Shown here: positions 9,560 to 18,512 of the stretch, piece after piece | Numbering within the stretch: the stretch's first letter is position 1 | How the letters are laid out: every line of letters begins with the position of its first letter | Assembly: GCF_001457775.1 (NCBI RefSeq) | Contig: NZ_CYSG01000007.1 | Location: 1-64,000 of the forward strand | Length of the DNA: 64,000 nucleotides | Source of the DNA: Phaeobacter sp. CECT 5382 | Lineage (GTDB): Bacteria; Pseudomonadota; Alphaproteobacteria; Rhodobacterales; Rhodobacteraceae | Direction of reading: 5' to 3' | Program-made: the position numbers and the translations under genes | The notes under the pieces: generated by a model | What the model was told of the DNA's origin: nothing | What the model saw: the letters and a program-made list of their open reading frames with translations, nothing else | Database searches by the model: none

Positions 9560-9583
9560 GCGTATATCGGATCTCATATGCGC
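9560..9583. promoter_or_regulatory. Possible Lrp-type operator dyad
   Basis: GCGTATAT and ATATGCGC, separated by eight bases, form an imperfect dyad in the 158-bp region between hppD and the Lrp/AsnC gene. Position and symmetry suggest a regulator site; binding is inferred. Confidence 0.35.
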
Positions 9584-9625
9584 ATTTTTATCACTTTTCT
9601 AGACAATTAGGAGAATACCACGCAA

Positions 9626-10081
9626 ATGCTAGACTCTGCCGACACCAAACTCCTTGCTGCGCTGCAAAAGAATGCACACCTCACGGCGCAGGAATTGGGC
9701 GAGATATTGAACCTGTCACCAAGCCAGGCTGGCAGGCGGCGCCAACGGCTTGAAACCGAAGGGTACATACAGGCCTATTGCGCCCGCCTGGATCCGGCTA
9801 AGCTGGGCCTTACAGTGCAGGGCTTTGTTCATGTCAACCTTGGCAGCCATGGCCCGGAGCAATCCAAAAGCTTCAGTACTCTGGTCAGTACCCGCCCCGA
9901 AATTACCTCGGCCTGGACCATGACCGGCGAAGCAGACTACCTTTTGCGGGTCTATTGTCGCGACTTGCAGGCGTTGAATCAGCTCATTCATGAAATCCTG
10001 CTGCCACACCCGGCAGTTGCACGGGTCCAAAGCCAGATCGTCATGGCGCAATTAAAACGCGACGCCCCCCTGCCGACTTAA
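9626..10081 (+). CDS. Lrp/AsnC family transcriptional regulator
   Basis: A 151-residue regulator with an N-terminal winged helix-turn-helix (LLAALQKNAHLTAQELGEIL followed by LSPSQAGRRRQRLETEGYI) and a C-terminal RAM/ferredoxin-like ligand domain (GEADYLLRVYCRDLQALNQL). These proteins form octameric assemblies and usually respond to an amino acid. Divergence from hppD suggests control of tyrosine or phenylalanine catabolism, which is inference from position. SD TAGGAGA lies 12 bases upstream of ATG 9626. Confidence 0.93.
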   Translation: MLDSADTKLLAALQKNAHLTAQELGEILNLSPSQAGRRRQRLETEGYIQAYCARLDPAKLGLTVQGFVHVNLGSHGPEQSKSFSTLVSTRPEITSAWTMTGEADYLLRVYCRDLQALNQLIHEILLPHPAVARVQSQIVMAQLKRDAPLPT

Positions 10082-10143
10082 CAATAAAGGAAGGTTTCAC
10101 CGTTAGAGGTCGAGGTCGCATGATATAGAAGTGGAACGCTCCA

Positions 10144-11364
10144 TTGTCCTTTGTAGACCGTCGCCTAGAAACCCGCCCCTCAAACGGCGAAGCGCCTTTT
10201 GCCTTGCATGAGGTTTTCTTTTCACGCACCGATGATCGAGGGGTTATTCAGGCAGGCAATTATGTTTTCAAACGGGTTGCCAACTATGAATGGGACGAAT
10301 TGATTGGCGCTCCACACAAAGTTATACGTCATCCGGATATGCCAAAAGGCGTCTTTCAGTTGTTCTGGGATACACTGAAGGCCGGTGACAGCATTGGCGC
10401 CTATGTCAAAAACAAGGCCAAAGACGGGCTGTATTATTGGGTCTTTGCTGTAGTCATCCCCTGCAAGGGCGGCTTTTTGTCAGCGCGCATCCGTCCCAGC
10501 AGCAAACTCTTTGAGGAAGTGAAGCTGGCCTATAGCCAGATGCTTCAGGCCGAGAACAACGCAGGTCTGGACCCGGAAGAAAGCAGTGAACAGCTGCTGC
10601 AATGGATCCGTGAAAAGGGTTTTGAGAACTATCATCAGTTCGCCACCCACGCCCTGAGCGAAGAGCTTTTGTCGCGGGACGTCAATTTGGAAAAACCCAA
10701 AGACCCCAAGATCACCGACCTGCGCAAGATGCTGTCAAACGCCGAAACTCTGGTGACCGAAACCCAGGGGCTGGTGAAGGATTTTGATGCCATGCACACC
10801 ATCCCGCATAACCTGCGGGTGATCGCCTCCAGGATCGAACCTTCGGGTGGGCCTGTCACGGTCTTGTCGCAAAATTATGGCGCCATGTCGCGTGAAATGT
10901 CAGACTGGTTTGCCGCTCATGTGATGGGGGAAAACAGCAATTTCAACACGATCAAACTGGCGGTCACCAACAGCCTTTTTGTCGAAGGCATGGCGCGCAT
11001 CCTCAATGAATGTGACGCTCAGCTCAAGACAGAGCGGCGTGGCCTTGGTAAAATCGACATGGAGAGCGAACGTCAAATTCTGAGCGACCTGGTCAAGAAC
11101 GAAACCGATCGGGCCCACAAAGGCGTCGAAGAAGTAGATCACGAAGCCGAACGCATTATGCGGGCCTGCCAGGTAATGCATCGCCAGTTTCTCGGGCTCA
11201 GCTCAACACGGGTTCTGTGCAAAATCGAAAGCGCGCGCCTGCCTGAATCCGGAGAAACCCTGTCTGACATCATTGATCAGCTTGGCGTTTTCCAGGAACG
11301 GATTTCGCGACGTCTGGACAACATCACCAAGCTCAGCAACGAGATTAGGATGATGGAACACTAG
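10144..11364 (+). CDS. Aer-type PAS domain protein, copy A
   Basis: A 406-residue cytosolic protein. Residues 20-120 are an Aer-like PAS domain (DDRGVIQAGNYVFKRVA, IGAPHKVIRHPDMPKGVF, KDGLYYWVFAVVIP), the type that binds FAD in redox/energy taxis receptors. The rest is helical and lacks the conserved hairpin tip of methyl-accepting chemotaxis proteins, so it is not an ordinary receptor; the C-terminal block LGVFQERISRRLDNIT is strongly helical. The start is a TTG at 10144, matching the TTG start of its tandem paralog, since no in-frame ATG fits. Copy B at 11493 has exactly the same length and about 80% identity by eye. Output partner unknown. Confidence 0.82.
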   Translation: MSFVDRRLETRPSNGEAPFALHEVFFSRTDDRGVIQAGNYVFKRVANYEWDELIGAPHKVIRHPDMPKGVFQLFWDTLKAGDSIGAYVKNKAKDGLYYWVFAVVIPCKGGFLSARIRPSSKLFEEVKLAYSQMLQAENNAGLDPEESSEQLLQWIREKGFENYHQFATHALSEELLSRDVNLEKPKDPKITDLRKMLSNAETLVTETQGLVKDFDAMHTIPHNLRVIASRIEPSGGPVTVLSQNYGAMSREMSDWFAAHVMGENSNFNTIKLAVTNSLFVEGMARILNECDAQLKTERRGLGKIDMESERQILSDLVKNETDRAHKGVEEVDHEAERIMRACQVMHRQFLGLSSTRVLCKIESARLPESGETLSDIIDQLGVFQERISRRLDNITKLSNEIRMMEH

Positions 11365-11373
11365 TCTTTCAAT

Positions 11374-11411
11374 CGGGTGGCGCAGGATCTCTAGGCGCCA
11401 CCCGTTTTCCT
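11374..11411 (+). terminator. Rho-independent terminator between PAS copies
   Basis: CGGGTGGCGC and GCGCCACCCG form a 10-bp stem with an 11-nt loop, followed by TTTTCCTCT. The two PAS genes are therefore likely separate transcripts. Confidence 0.85.
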
Positions 11412-11492
11412 CTCCGGTCTCCCCCTGTGTGGAGATTTGGCGAGCTGTCAAAGTAGTCAGTAAACCAGTTACATAAAAAGAGGAGAATTCCC

Positions 11493-12713
11493 TTGTCTTT
11501 TGTCGAACGTCGACGGGAATCCCGCCCAACAAGTGGTGAAGCCCCCTTTGGGCTGCATGAAGTTTTCTTTTCACGTACGGATGACCGCGGGGTCATTCTT
11601 GCTAGCAACTACGTTTTCAAACGCGTTGCCCATTTCGAATTCGACGAACTGATCGGTGCGCCTCATAAGATCATCCGCCATCCAGACATGCCGAAAGGCG
11701 TCTTTCAGCTCCTCTGGGACACGCTTAAACGTGGCGAGAGCATGGGTGCCTATGTGAAGAATAGGGCCAAGGACGGGCTCTACTACTGGGTCTTTGCGGT
11801 GATCATTCCCTGTCCGGGCGGGTTTCTGTCAGCCCGTATCCGCCCCAGCAGCGCTTTGTTCGAAGAGGTCAAACTGGCCTATGACGAGCTGCTGCAAGCG
11901 GAGCAAGAGGGCAATGTCAGCCCGGAAGAAAGCGCCAAGACGCTTTTAAAATGGATTCAGGACAAGGGTTTTACAACCTACAATCAGTTTGCCACCCATG
12001 CGCTCAGTGAAGAACTGATAGCGCGGGACATTGGCCTGGAACGCCCGCAAGACCCCAAGATCGCAGAGCTGCGACGAATGCTGTCAAATGCACAAACTCT
12101 GGTCGAGGCGACCCAGGGCTTGGTTCAGGACTTTGAGGCCATGCACACCATCCCGCATAATCTGCGGGTGATCGCCTCCAGGATCGAACCTTCGGGTGGG
12201 CCTGTCACGGTCTTGTCGCAAAACTATGGGGCCATGTCACGGGACATGTCCGACTGGTTCGCGACCCATGTGATGGGTGAAAAGAGCAATTTCAAAACCA
12301 TCGAACCGGCCGTAAACAACTCTCTGTTTGTCGAAGGTATGGCTCGTATCCTCAATGAATGCGACGCACAGCTAAAGGCGGAACGGCGCGGTCTTGGTAA
12401 GATCAACATGGAAAACGAACGTGCGATCCTCAGCGATCTGGTCAAAGAGGAAAGCGAACGCGCCCGCAGTGGTGTTGAGGAAGTCGAACGCGAAGCAGAA
12501 CGCATCATGCATGCATGCCAGGTGATGCACAGGCAGTTCCTCGGCCTAAGCTCGACACGGGTTCTTTGCAAAATCGAAAGCGCACGTTTGCCGGAAACCG
12601 GGGAAACGCTTTCTGACATCATCGACCAGCTCGGTGTTTTTCAGGAGCGCATTTCACGGCGTCTCGACAATATCACCAAGCTCAGCAGTGAAATACGAAT
12701 GATGGAACACTAG
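11493..12713 (+). CDS. Aer-type PAS domain protein, copy B
   Basis: A 406-residue tandem paralog of the preceding gene, aligned without a gap. It keeps the PAS motifs IGAPHKIIRHPDMPKGVF and KDGLYYWVFAVIIP and the same helical C-terminal part. It starts at TTG 11493, preceded by GAGGAGA nine bases upstream, so the unusual start codon is well supported here. A block of about 100 bp (12138-12238) is almost identical to copy A (10789-10889) while flanks have diverged more, suggesting gene conversion. Likely a redox or ligand sensor feeding chemotaxis or a signalling partner; that is an inference. Confidence 0.83.
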   Translation: MSFVERRRESRPTSGEAPFGLHEVFFSRTDDRGVILASNYVFKRVAHFEFDELIGAPHKIIRHPDMPKGVFQLLWDTLKRGESMGAYVKNRAKDGLYYWVFAVIIPCPGGFLSARIRPSSALFEEVKLAYDELLQAEQEGNVSPEESAKTLLKWIQDKGFTTYNQFATHALSEELIARDIGLERPQDPKIAELRRMLSNAQTLVEATQGLVQDFEAMHTIPHNLRVIASRIEPSGGPVTVLSQNYGAMSRDMSDWFATHVMGEKSNFKTIEPAVNNSLFVEGMARILNECDAQLKAERRGLGKINMENERAILSDLVKEESERARSGVEEVEREAERIMHACQVMHRQFLGLSSTRVLCKIESARLPETGETLSDIIDQLGVFQERISRRLDNITKLSSEIRMMEH

Positions 12714-12861
12714 CGCCAACTCCTGATCGAAATGCGCAGGCTGCCTGAGTGGCGGCCAACGCCTTGTTTCATGTTCCTGCTTTCCACTGACTTTTAGCCG
12801 ATCCACGCATATTGAAGCTAAAACCGTTGCCAAGCTTTCTGCTGCTTGCGATACAAAATCC

Positions 12862-14745
12862 ATGGACGCATTTCTCTATCAAGCCACAATCTACCTTGCC
12901 GCCGCAGTTATCGCGGTTCCTCTTGCCGCGCGGCTCGGGCTTGGGTCGGTTTTAGGCTATCTGGCAGCCGGCATAATTATTGGCCCGATCCTGGGACTGG
13001 TCGGGGCCGAGACCGAAGACTTGCAGCATTTTGCCGAATTCGGCGTAGTGATGATGCTCTTTCTCATCGGGCTGGAACTTGACCCGCGCGCGCTCTGGGC
13101 GATGCGACACAAGCTCGTCGGATTGGGTGGTTTGCAGGTCCTGCTCAGCACCCTTGCGCTGATGGTTGCTGCCACTGCCGCAGGCGAGACCTGGCAGGTC
13201 AGTCTTGCCGTCGGCTTGGCGCTTTCGCTATCTTCCACGGCGATCGTGCTGCAAACCCTATCGGAAAAGGGACTGATGCAGACACGGGGCGGGCGCGCGT
13301 CATTTTCGGTGTTGCTGACCCAGGATATCGCGGTCATCCCCATTCTGGCCTTCCTGCCACTGCTGGCCATGAGCGGCGTTCCCCAAATCAGCACCGATGG
13401 GTCTATTTCGCGCAGCGAGGCTTCAAACCACGCCAGTGACGGCCATGAGGCCCTGTCGCTGGTGGCAGGGCTACCCGGCTGGGCCGTCACCCTCACTACC
13501 ATCGCAATGATTGCCATCATCATTCTCGCTGGCATCTACCTTACCCGGCCCTTGTTTCGCTTTATCCACGCGACCAATCTGCGTGAGATGTACACGGCTC
13601 TCGCCCTGTTGATCGTCGTCGGGATTTCATTTCTGATGACCCTGGTTGGCCTGTCCCCGGCCCTTGGCGCCTTTCTGGCCGGGGTGGTTTTGGCCAACTC
13701 CGAATTCCGCCACGAGCTGGAAAGCGATCTCACCCCCTTCAAAGGGCTGCTTCTGGGGCTGTTTTTCATCACCGTCGGGGCGGGCATCAACTACCGACTA
13801 TTCCTCGCCAGCCCCGGCGATTTCATCGGCCTTGCATTGCTGGTCATTGTCACCAAAGGGGTGATCCTGTTCTTTGTTGGTCGCGCCTTTGGGCTGCGCC
13901 GCCGCAATCACTGGCTGTTTACTCTCAGCCTGGCGCAGGCTGGTGAATTCGGCTTTGTCCTGCTGGCCTTTTCAAAGCAACAAAACGTCATTCCAGCCGC
14001 CTTGGCTGAAAAGCTGCTGTTGGTGATTGCCTTGTCGATGCTGATCACCCCGCTGCTTTTTATCATCTACGATCTGTTGTCGCACCGTATGGGCGAGACC
14101 CGTGTGGAACATGAGCCCGACGAAATTGATGAACAGGGCCCGGTGATCATTGCAGGCATCGGTCGTTTCGGGCAGATCGTTAACCGGCTGGTCCGGGCCA
14201 GTGGCTACAAGACCATTCTACTGGACAATGATATGCAGGCCGTCCAGCTGATGCGGCGCTTCGGGGTCAAAAGTTTTCTGGGAGATCCGACCCGCCCTGA
14301 ATTGCTGAAGGCCGCTGGCATTGCCAAGGCACAGGTGCTGGTGGTGGCGCTGGACGACCCGGAAAACACCGTAAAAATGGTCACCTATGTCCGCCGAACC
14401 TACCCTGACCTTCACATCATCGCCCGTGCCTATGATCGCAACCATGTATTTGAACTCTACAAGGCTGGTGCCGATGATATCGTGCGGGAAATGTTCGACA
14501 GCTCATTGCGCGCCGGGCGCTATGTTTTGGAAAAAATCGGCCTCAGCGAATATGAAGCGGCCCAGGCAGAGCAAACCTTCTACGCCCATGACCGACTGAC
14601 AGTTCGCGAACTCGCAGCCCTTTGGGTGCCGGGTGTGCCCGCCAGTGAGAATGAGGCCTATATCGAAAAGGCCCGCGCATTGGAAAAAGACCTGGAAACC
14701 GCACTGCAGGAGCTGGCCGAGAAAAAAGATCATAAATCCAACTAG
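12862..14745 (+). CDS. Monovalent cation:proton antiporter, KefB/KefC-type
   Basis: A 627-residue CPA2-family transporter. Residues 1-400 give about a dozen hydrophobic segments including ALGAFLAGVVLANSEFRHEL, the family signature. A TrkA-N Rossmann domain follows (GPVIIAGIGRFGQIVNRLVR, near residue 430), then a short TrkA-C-like region and a charged tail (EKDLETALQELAEKKDHK). Such systems export K+ in exchange for H+ under electrophile or osmotic stress, gated by NAD(H) or glutathione adducts. No KefF/KefG-like partner is next to it. ATG 12862 is preceded by a 150-bp spacer after the PAS gene, so it probably has its own promoter. Confidence 0.93.
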   Translation: MDAFLYQATIYLAAAVIAVPLAARLGLGSVLGYLAAGIIIGPILGLVGAETEDLQHFAEFGVVMMLFLIGLELDPRALWAMRHKLVGLGGLQVLLSTLALMVAATAAGETWQVSLAVGLALSLSSTAIVLQTLSEKGLMQTRGGRASFSVLLTQDIAVIPILAFLPLLAMSGVPQISTDGSISRSEASNHASDGHEALSLVAGLPGWAVTLTTIAMIAIIILAGIYLTRPLFRFIHATNLREMYTALALLIVVGISFLMTLVGLSPALGAFLAGVVLANSEFRHELESDLTPFKGLLLGLFFITVGAGINYRLFLASPGDFIGLALLVIVTKGVILFFVGRAFGLRRRNHWLFTLSLAQAGEFGFVLLAFSKQQNVIPAALAEKLLLVIALSMLITPLLFIIYDLLSHRMGETRVEHEPDEIDEQGPVIIAGIGRFGQIVNRLVRASGYKTILLDNDMQAVQLMRRFGVKSFLGDPTRPELLKAAGIAKAQVLVVALDDPENTVKMVTYVRRTYPDLHIIARAYDRNHVFELYKAGADDIVREMFDSSLRAGRYVLEKIGLSEYEAAQAEQTFYAHDRLTVRELAALWVPGVPASENEAYIEKARALEKDLETALQELAEKKDHKSN

Positions 14746-14775
14746 GTCAGAGCCCCTTGCAACGATGCCCAAATG

Positions 14776-14806
14776 CAAACGCCCCGGAAAAAATCCGAGG
14801 CGTTCT
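14776..14806. terminator. Hairpin between antiporter and cobT
   Basis: AACGCCCCGGA and TCCGAGGCGTT pair with one mismatch around AAAAA. The T tracts are poor on both sides, so termination is probable rather than certain. Confidence 0.45.
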
Positions 14807-14830
14807 GAAATTCTATCGGGAGCGCAAACC

Positions 14831-15847
14831 TTAGCCGTCTGACACACCTGCCTCGGCAAATGTCGCCATTCCGCTGTGGCAGGCTATCGCCCCCTTAAGC
14901 ACCTGAATGGCCAGTGCCGCGCCGGAGCCCTCGCCAAGGCGCAGCCCCAGTGACAGCAAAGGCTCTTTTCCCAGCGCTTTCAAAACAGCTGCATGCGCGC
15001 TTTCGGCGCTCTGATGCCCGGCAATGGCGTGATCCAGCGACGTGGAGGATGTGCGTTGCAGGCAGGCTGCGGCCGCACAACAGATAAAGCCATCCAGAAT
15101 AACCGGGATATGCAGCACGCGCGCGGCGGCAATGGCCCCCGCCATGGCCGCTATCTCGCGGCCACCAAGCCGCTGCAATGCATCCAGCCCATCCGCAATC
15201 GCAGGACCATGCAGAGCCACGCCTTCCGCCACAACGCGAGACTTGTTTGCCAGCCCGGCATCATCTACCCCGGTGCCGCGCCCGGTCCAATCCGCCGCCG
15301 CGCCGCCATACAGTGCATGCGCAAGCGCTGCGGCAGGTGTTGTGTTGCCAATGCCCATCTCGCCCACGACCAGCAGATCCGCGGTGGGGTCGACCGCACT
15401 CCAGCCCGCTTCCAGTGCGGCCAGAAGCTCGATCTCGCTCATGGCCGGGGCCTGGGTGAAATCCTTGACCGGCGTCTCCAGATCCAGCGCATGAACATCC
15501 ATGCGGGCACCTGCCAACTTGGCCAGCTGGTTGATCGCCGCGCCGCCGTGTTCAAAATTGATCACCATCTGCGCTGTGACCTCAGCCGGAAAGGCAGACA
15601 CGCCCTGGGCAGTGACACCATGATTGCCGGCAAAAACGATCACCTGTGGGCTTTGCACCTCTGGCCGGTCGGTTTTGCGCCAGCCACCATACCAGATCGC
15701 AAGGTCCTCAAGACGTCCCAACGCGCCGGGCGGTTTGGTCAGCTGGCCATTGCGCGCCGCCGCCGCATCAACAGCGGTCTGATCGGCTGCACTGGCCTTG
15801 GACAGCTGGGTACGGAAATCATCAAGGGAAGTCAGGGGTGGCAGCAT
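14831..15847 (-). CDS. cobT: Nicotinate-nucleotide:dimethylbenzimidazole phosphoribosyltransferase
   Basis: A 338-residue enzyme that activates the lower ligand of cobalamin by forming alpha-ribazole phosphate from DMB and nicotinate mononucleotide. Family signatures include [49 protein letters not shown] and [14 protein letters not shown], whose Glu is the catalytic base position. SD GAGG lies six bases from ATG 15847. It is divergent from cobS with only 100 bp between them, so the two late cobalamin steps share one control region. Some alphaproteobacterial literature calls this enzyme CobU. Confidence 0.95.
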   Translation of the reverse strand: MLPPLTSLDDFRTQLSKASAADQTAVDAAAARNGQLTKPPGALGRLEDLAIWYGGWRKTDRPEVQSPQVIVFAGNHGVTAQGVSAFPAEVTAQMVINFEHGGAAINQLAKLAGARMDVHALDLETPVKDFTQAPAMSEIELLAALEAGWSAVDPTADLLVVGEMGIGNTTPAAALAHALYGGAAADWTGRGTGVDDAGLANKSRVVAEGVALHGPAIADGLDALQRLGGREIAAMAGAIAAARVLHIPVILDGFICCAAAACLQRTSSTSLDHAIAGHQSAESAHAAVLKALGKEPLLSLGLRLGEGSGAALAIQVLKGAIACHSGMATFAEAGVSDG

Positions 15848-15947
15848 GTAAAGCCTCGTTGCATCTGAGTGAAGGACGCGCGTAAATCGGATTTCATCCT
15901 GTTTAGCGGCTCATCGCCGCTTCGCAAGTCCTGCAAGAGGCCCGCCC

Positions 15948-16715
15948 ATGCGTAAAAACGACATATTTTTGCTGGATATTCCTCTGGCACTGGTTTTGCT
16001 GACCCGCCTGCCCCTGCCCCGACTGCCACAGGCAGCCTTTACCCGTCAGGCTGCAGCGGTCTGGGCTTTTCCTGTCGCCGGTCTGGTCGTAACCACCATC
16101 GCCTGTCTGGTGGCAATGGCCTGTCTCGCCCTTGGCCTGTCGGCCCCGATTGTGGCCGGGATTTTGCTGACCGTGCAAGTATTGTTGACCGGAGCCATGC
16201 ACGAAGACGGTCTGGCCGATTGCGCCGATGGCTTCTGGGGTGGGTTTACGCCTGACCGTCGGCTCGAGATCATGAAGGACAGCCAAATCGGCACATATGG
16301 AGTTCTAGCACTGCTGATCTCGCTTGGTTTGCGCTGGCAAGCCATAGCGGTTGTGCTGGATCTCGGTGCCATGTGGTCGCTTCTGGCACTGGCGATGCTC
16401 AGTCGGGCCGCCATGCCCTTTGTCATGCTGTGGTTGCCCAATGCCCGCCAATCCGGTTTGTCACAAAGCGTCGGTCGACCCAGTGCCCCGACAGTTTGGG
16501 TAGGCCTTGTCTTGGCATTCGGACTGTCATTGCCTGTTCTTGGCACCGCAAGCCTGTTGCTGTCCCTGATCATGGCCCTGGCTGCCTTGGCCTGGGCCGT
16601 GGTGGCAAAAGTGAAGATCGGAGGGCAAACCGGGGATGTTCTGGGGGGCTGTCAGCAGATCTGTGAATTAGCCGGGTTGCTGGCTCTGCTGCCACTGCTG
16701 CCACTGCTGGCCTAG
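15948..16715 (+). CDS. cobS: Adenosylcobinamide-GDP ribazoletransferase (cobalamin synthase)
   Basis: A 255-residue inner-membrane enzyme joining adenosylcobinamide-GDP to alpha-ribazole, the last assembly step of cobalamin; CobV in the aerobic nomenclature. It has TRLPLP near the N-terminus and the acidic motif HEDGLADCADGFWGG (about residue 85), then several hydrophobic helices ending in a leucine-rich tail. AAGAGG precedes ATG 15948. It is divergent from cobT. No cobalamin riboswitch fits in the 100-bp interval. Confidence 0.94.
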   Translation: MRKNDIFLLDIPLALVLLTRLPLPRLPQAAFTRQAAAVWAFPVAGLVVTTIACLVAMACLALGLSAPIVAGILLTVQVLLTGAMHEDGLADCADGFWGGFTPDRRLEIMKDSQIGTYGVLALLISLGLRWQAIAVVLDLGAMWSLLALAMLSRAAMPFVMLWLPNARQSGLSQSVGRPSAPTVWVGLVLAFGLSLPVLGTASLLLSLIMALAALAWAVVAKVKIGGQTGDVLGGCQQICELAGLLALLPLLPLLA

Positions 16716-16730
16716 ACCTCACTGCCGACA

Positions 16731-16769
16731 AAAAGGCCCGCACCAATCGGTACGGGCCCTTAAATTTTT
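16731..16769. terminator. Bidirectional terminator between cobS and carD
   Basis: GGCCCGCACC and GGTACGGGCC pair around AATC, with A-rich and T-rich flanks giving usable T tracts on both strands (TTTTTGT on minus). Confidence 0.85.
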
Positions 16770-16856
16770 CACCAAAGTATCCACTGCCCCATCCCGTCAT
16801 TTCCTGCCATGAACACGGCAGGCAAACAGGGTTGGAGAAACAGGCAAGCCCTATGG

Positions 16857-17369
16857 TCAGGCGGCGACGCGAGAGGTCAAAACCTCGTCCACCTGTTTGG
16901 CCGCAAGGATTTCATCCCCACCAGCCACAGCTGCCACTTCTCGGGTCAGGCGCTCCAGTGCTGCTTCATACAGTTGACGCTCCGAATAGCTCTGCTCGCG
17001 CTGATCATCGGTGCGGTGCAGGTCGCGGACCACTTCGGCGATCGCGATCAAATCACCTGAATTGATCTTCTGTTCATATTCCTGGGCACGACGCGACCAC
17101 ATGGCGCGCTTGACCTTGGCCTTGCCTTTCAGCGTTTTCATCGCCTGATTGATCACATCAGGCGAGCTGAGCGAGCGCATGCCCACTTCGACGGCCTTGT
17201 TGGTTGGCACCCGCAGGGTCATCTTGTCCTTTTCAAAGGTGATCACGAAAAGCTCCAGCGCAAAGCCGGCGACTTCCTGCTCCTCGACAGAAATGATCTG
17301 GCCAACCCCATGGGCCGGATAAACCACAAATTCGTCAGGGCGGAATGCGAGCTTCTTCGATTTTGTCAT
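16857..17369 (-). CDS. carD: CarD family transcriptional regulator
   Basis: A 170-residue RNA-polymerase-binding factor. The N-terminal RID domain is visible in FVVYPAHGVGQIISVEEQEV, which contacts the beta subunit; the C-terminal helical domain (KRAMWSRRAQEYEQKINSGD) binds the upstream edge of the promoter bubble. Family members stabilise open complexes at many housekeeping promoters, including rRNA. SD AAGGA lies nine bases upstream of the ATG. It is the last gene in the direction helicase, S4 protein, fdxA, carD, a grouping typical of Rhodobacterales. Confidence 0.95.
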   Translation of the reverse strand: MTKSKKLAFRPDEFVVYPAHGVGQIISVEEQEVAGFALELFVITFEKDKMTLRVPTNKAVEVGMRSLSSPDVINQAMKTLKGKAKVKRAMWSRRAQEYEQKINSGDLIAIAEVVRDLHRTDDQREQSYSERQLYEAALERLTREVAAVAGGDEILAAKQVDEVLTSRVAA

Positions 17370-17717
17370 ATAGGTCTTTCCTTACTCTGAGGTCGAGGCA
17401 GCCAGCCGGGCTGCAGCTTCGACGCAAGAACGGCAACGCTATCGCTCCCGAGGCGCATTACACGCTTCGCGAGGTCAATCGTCGCCGTGGGTCAATTTCC
17501 GAAGCCGCCCAAAACACACCATGAAGAGGGCCGCCGAGGTTTCACAATCATATACATCTAACGAAAGAGTATATCACAAAAACGCCCCCCCCGAAAGTCG
17601 AGGAAGGCGATGATCTGTCGCTTTCATGAGGGTAATACCAGGATCTAGTTGTTTTCCAGCCAGAAAATCCCGAAAAAGCAGGGCAATTTGACACAAACCA
17701 GCCTACTCAGTCTGGGG
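17370..17717. other. carD upstream / fdxA downstream intergenic region
   Basis: This 348-bp gap contains no convincing gene. It must hold the carD promoter; AT-rich minus-strand elements around 17548-17580 are candidates, but no clean -35/-10 pair stands out. A run of eight C occurs at 17585-17592, and a short GCAGCC/GGCTGC hairpin at about 17400-17420 lies in the likely carD leader. Confidence 0.4.
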
Positions 17718-18056
17718 TTAGCCGCCCTCTCCGGGAGCTTCAGAGAAGTATTTCTCCATCTTGCCTTCTTCGCCATCACGTTCTTCGGCGTCAGGCATGG
17801 GATCCTTTTTCGAAACGATAACGGGCCACATTTCGGAATATTTGCGATTGAACTCGACCCATTTGTCCATATCCGGCTCTGTATCCGGGCGGATCGCGTC
17901 GGCCGGGCACTCCGGTTCACAAACACCGCAATCGATGCATTCATCCGGATGAATCACCAGGGTATTTTCACCCTCGTAGAAACAATCGACCGGGCATACC
18001 TCTACACAATCGGTGTATTTGCAGGCGATGCAGTTATCCGTAACGACATAGGTCAT
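17718..18056 (-). CDS. fdxA: 7Fe ferredoxin FdxA
   Basis: A 112-residue seven-iron ferredoxin. Cysteines at 9, 12, 17, 21 and 25, then 40, 43, 46 and 50 ([12 protein letters not shown]), fit one [3Fe-4S] and one [4Fe-4S] cluster as in Azotobacter ferredoxin I. The C-terminal extension ([15 protein letters not shown]) is typical of this type. It carries electrons in the cytosol; its redox partner is not known from the locus. It lies 63 bp downstream of the S4-domain gene on the same strand. Confidence 0.94.
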   Translation of the reverse strand: MTYVVTDNCIACKYTDCVEVCPVDCFYEGENTLVIHPDECIDCGVCEPECPADAIRPDTEPDMDKWVEFNRKYSEMWPVIVSKKDPMPDAEERDGEEGKMEKYFSEAPGEGG

Positions 18057-18119
18057 GTGGGCTCAGTCCCGTTTGCTGTTTGCCACTAGCTAATTCAGAG
18101 CGGCGTCTTCTTCAAGACG

Positions 18120-18506
18120 TCAAGTTGGGCCCCTCTCACGGGAAAGGTCAAGCGCTCTGCGAGTCTTCTTGTCCGGGCGCCCTTTTCCCTCAAATCGGGG
18201 ATTGGCCGGAACCACGTCCTGTTTCGGCGTCTTATCAAGGTACAGCGCCTGAGCTTCCGGAGCGGGACCACGCCGTGTTCCAATGCCCCGCACCTCGACC
18301 ACGCGATTCTGTCTGCCCTGCGGAAAGCTCAGAACATCACCAGTGGTGACGCTCTGAGCTGATTTTGAAATCTTGGCCCCATTGAGGCGCAGATGTCCGG
18401 CGCTGACCTGTTTGGCGGCCAGGCTGCGGGTCTTAAAAAACCGTGCATACCATAGCCACTTGTCGATCCGGATCTTCTCCGCTGTTGGGTCCCTCACCGG
18501 ATCCAT
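18120..18506 (-). CDS. S4 RNA-binding protein, Hsp15/HslR-like
   Basis: A 128-residue protein whose first 60 residues form an S4 domain (IRIDKWLWYARFFKTRSLAA, then GHLRLNGAKISKSAQSV), the fold of Hsp15, which rescues 50S subunits with stuck peptidyl-tRNA in E. coli. The basic tail ends RRALDLSRERGPT. It starts six bases after the helicase stop, so the two are almost certainly co-transcribed and both act on RNA. Confidence 0.88.
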   Translation of the reverse strand: MDPVRDPTAEKIRIDKWLWYARFFKTRSLAAKQVSAGHLRLNGAKISKSAQSVTTGDVLSFPQGRQNRVVEVRGIGTRRGPAPEAQALYLDKTPKQDVVPANPRFEGKGRPDKKTRRALDLSRERGPT

Positions 18507-18512
18507 GACAGG

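Noticed and set aside
17585-17592. C8 run as a phase-variable promoter element of carD
   Set aside because: Single homopolymer, no evidence it lies between promoter elements; carD is a core gene.
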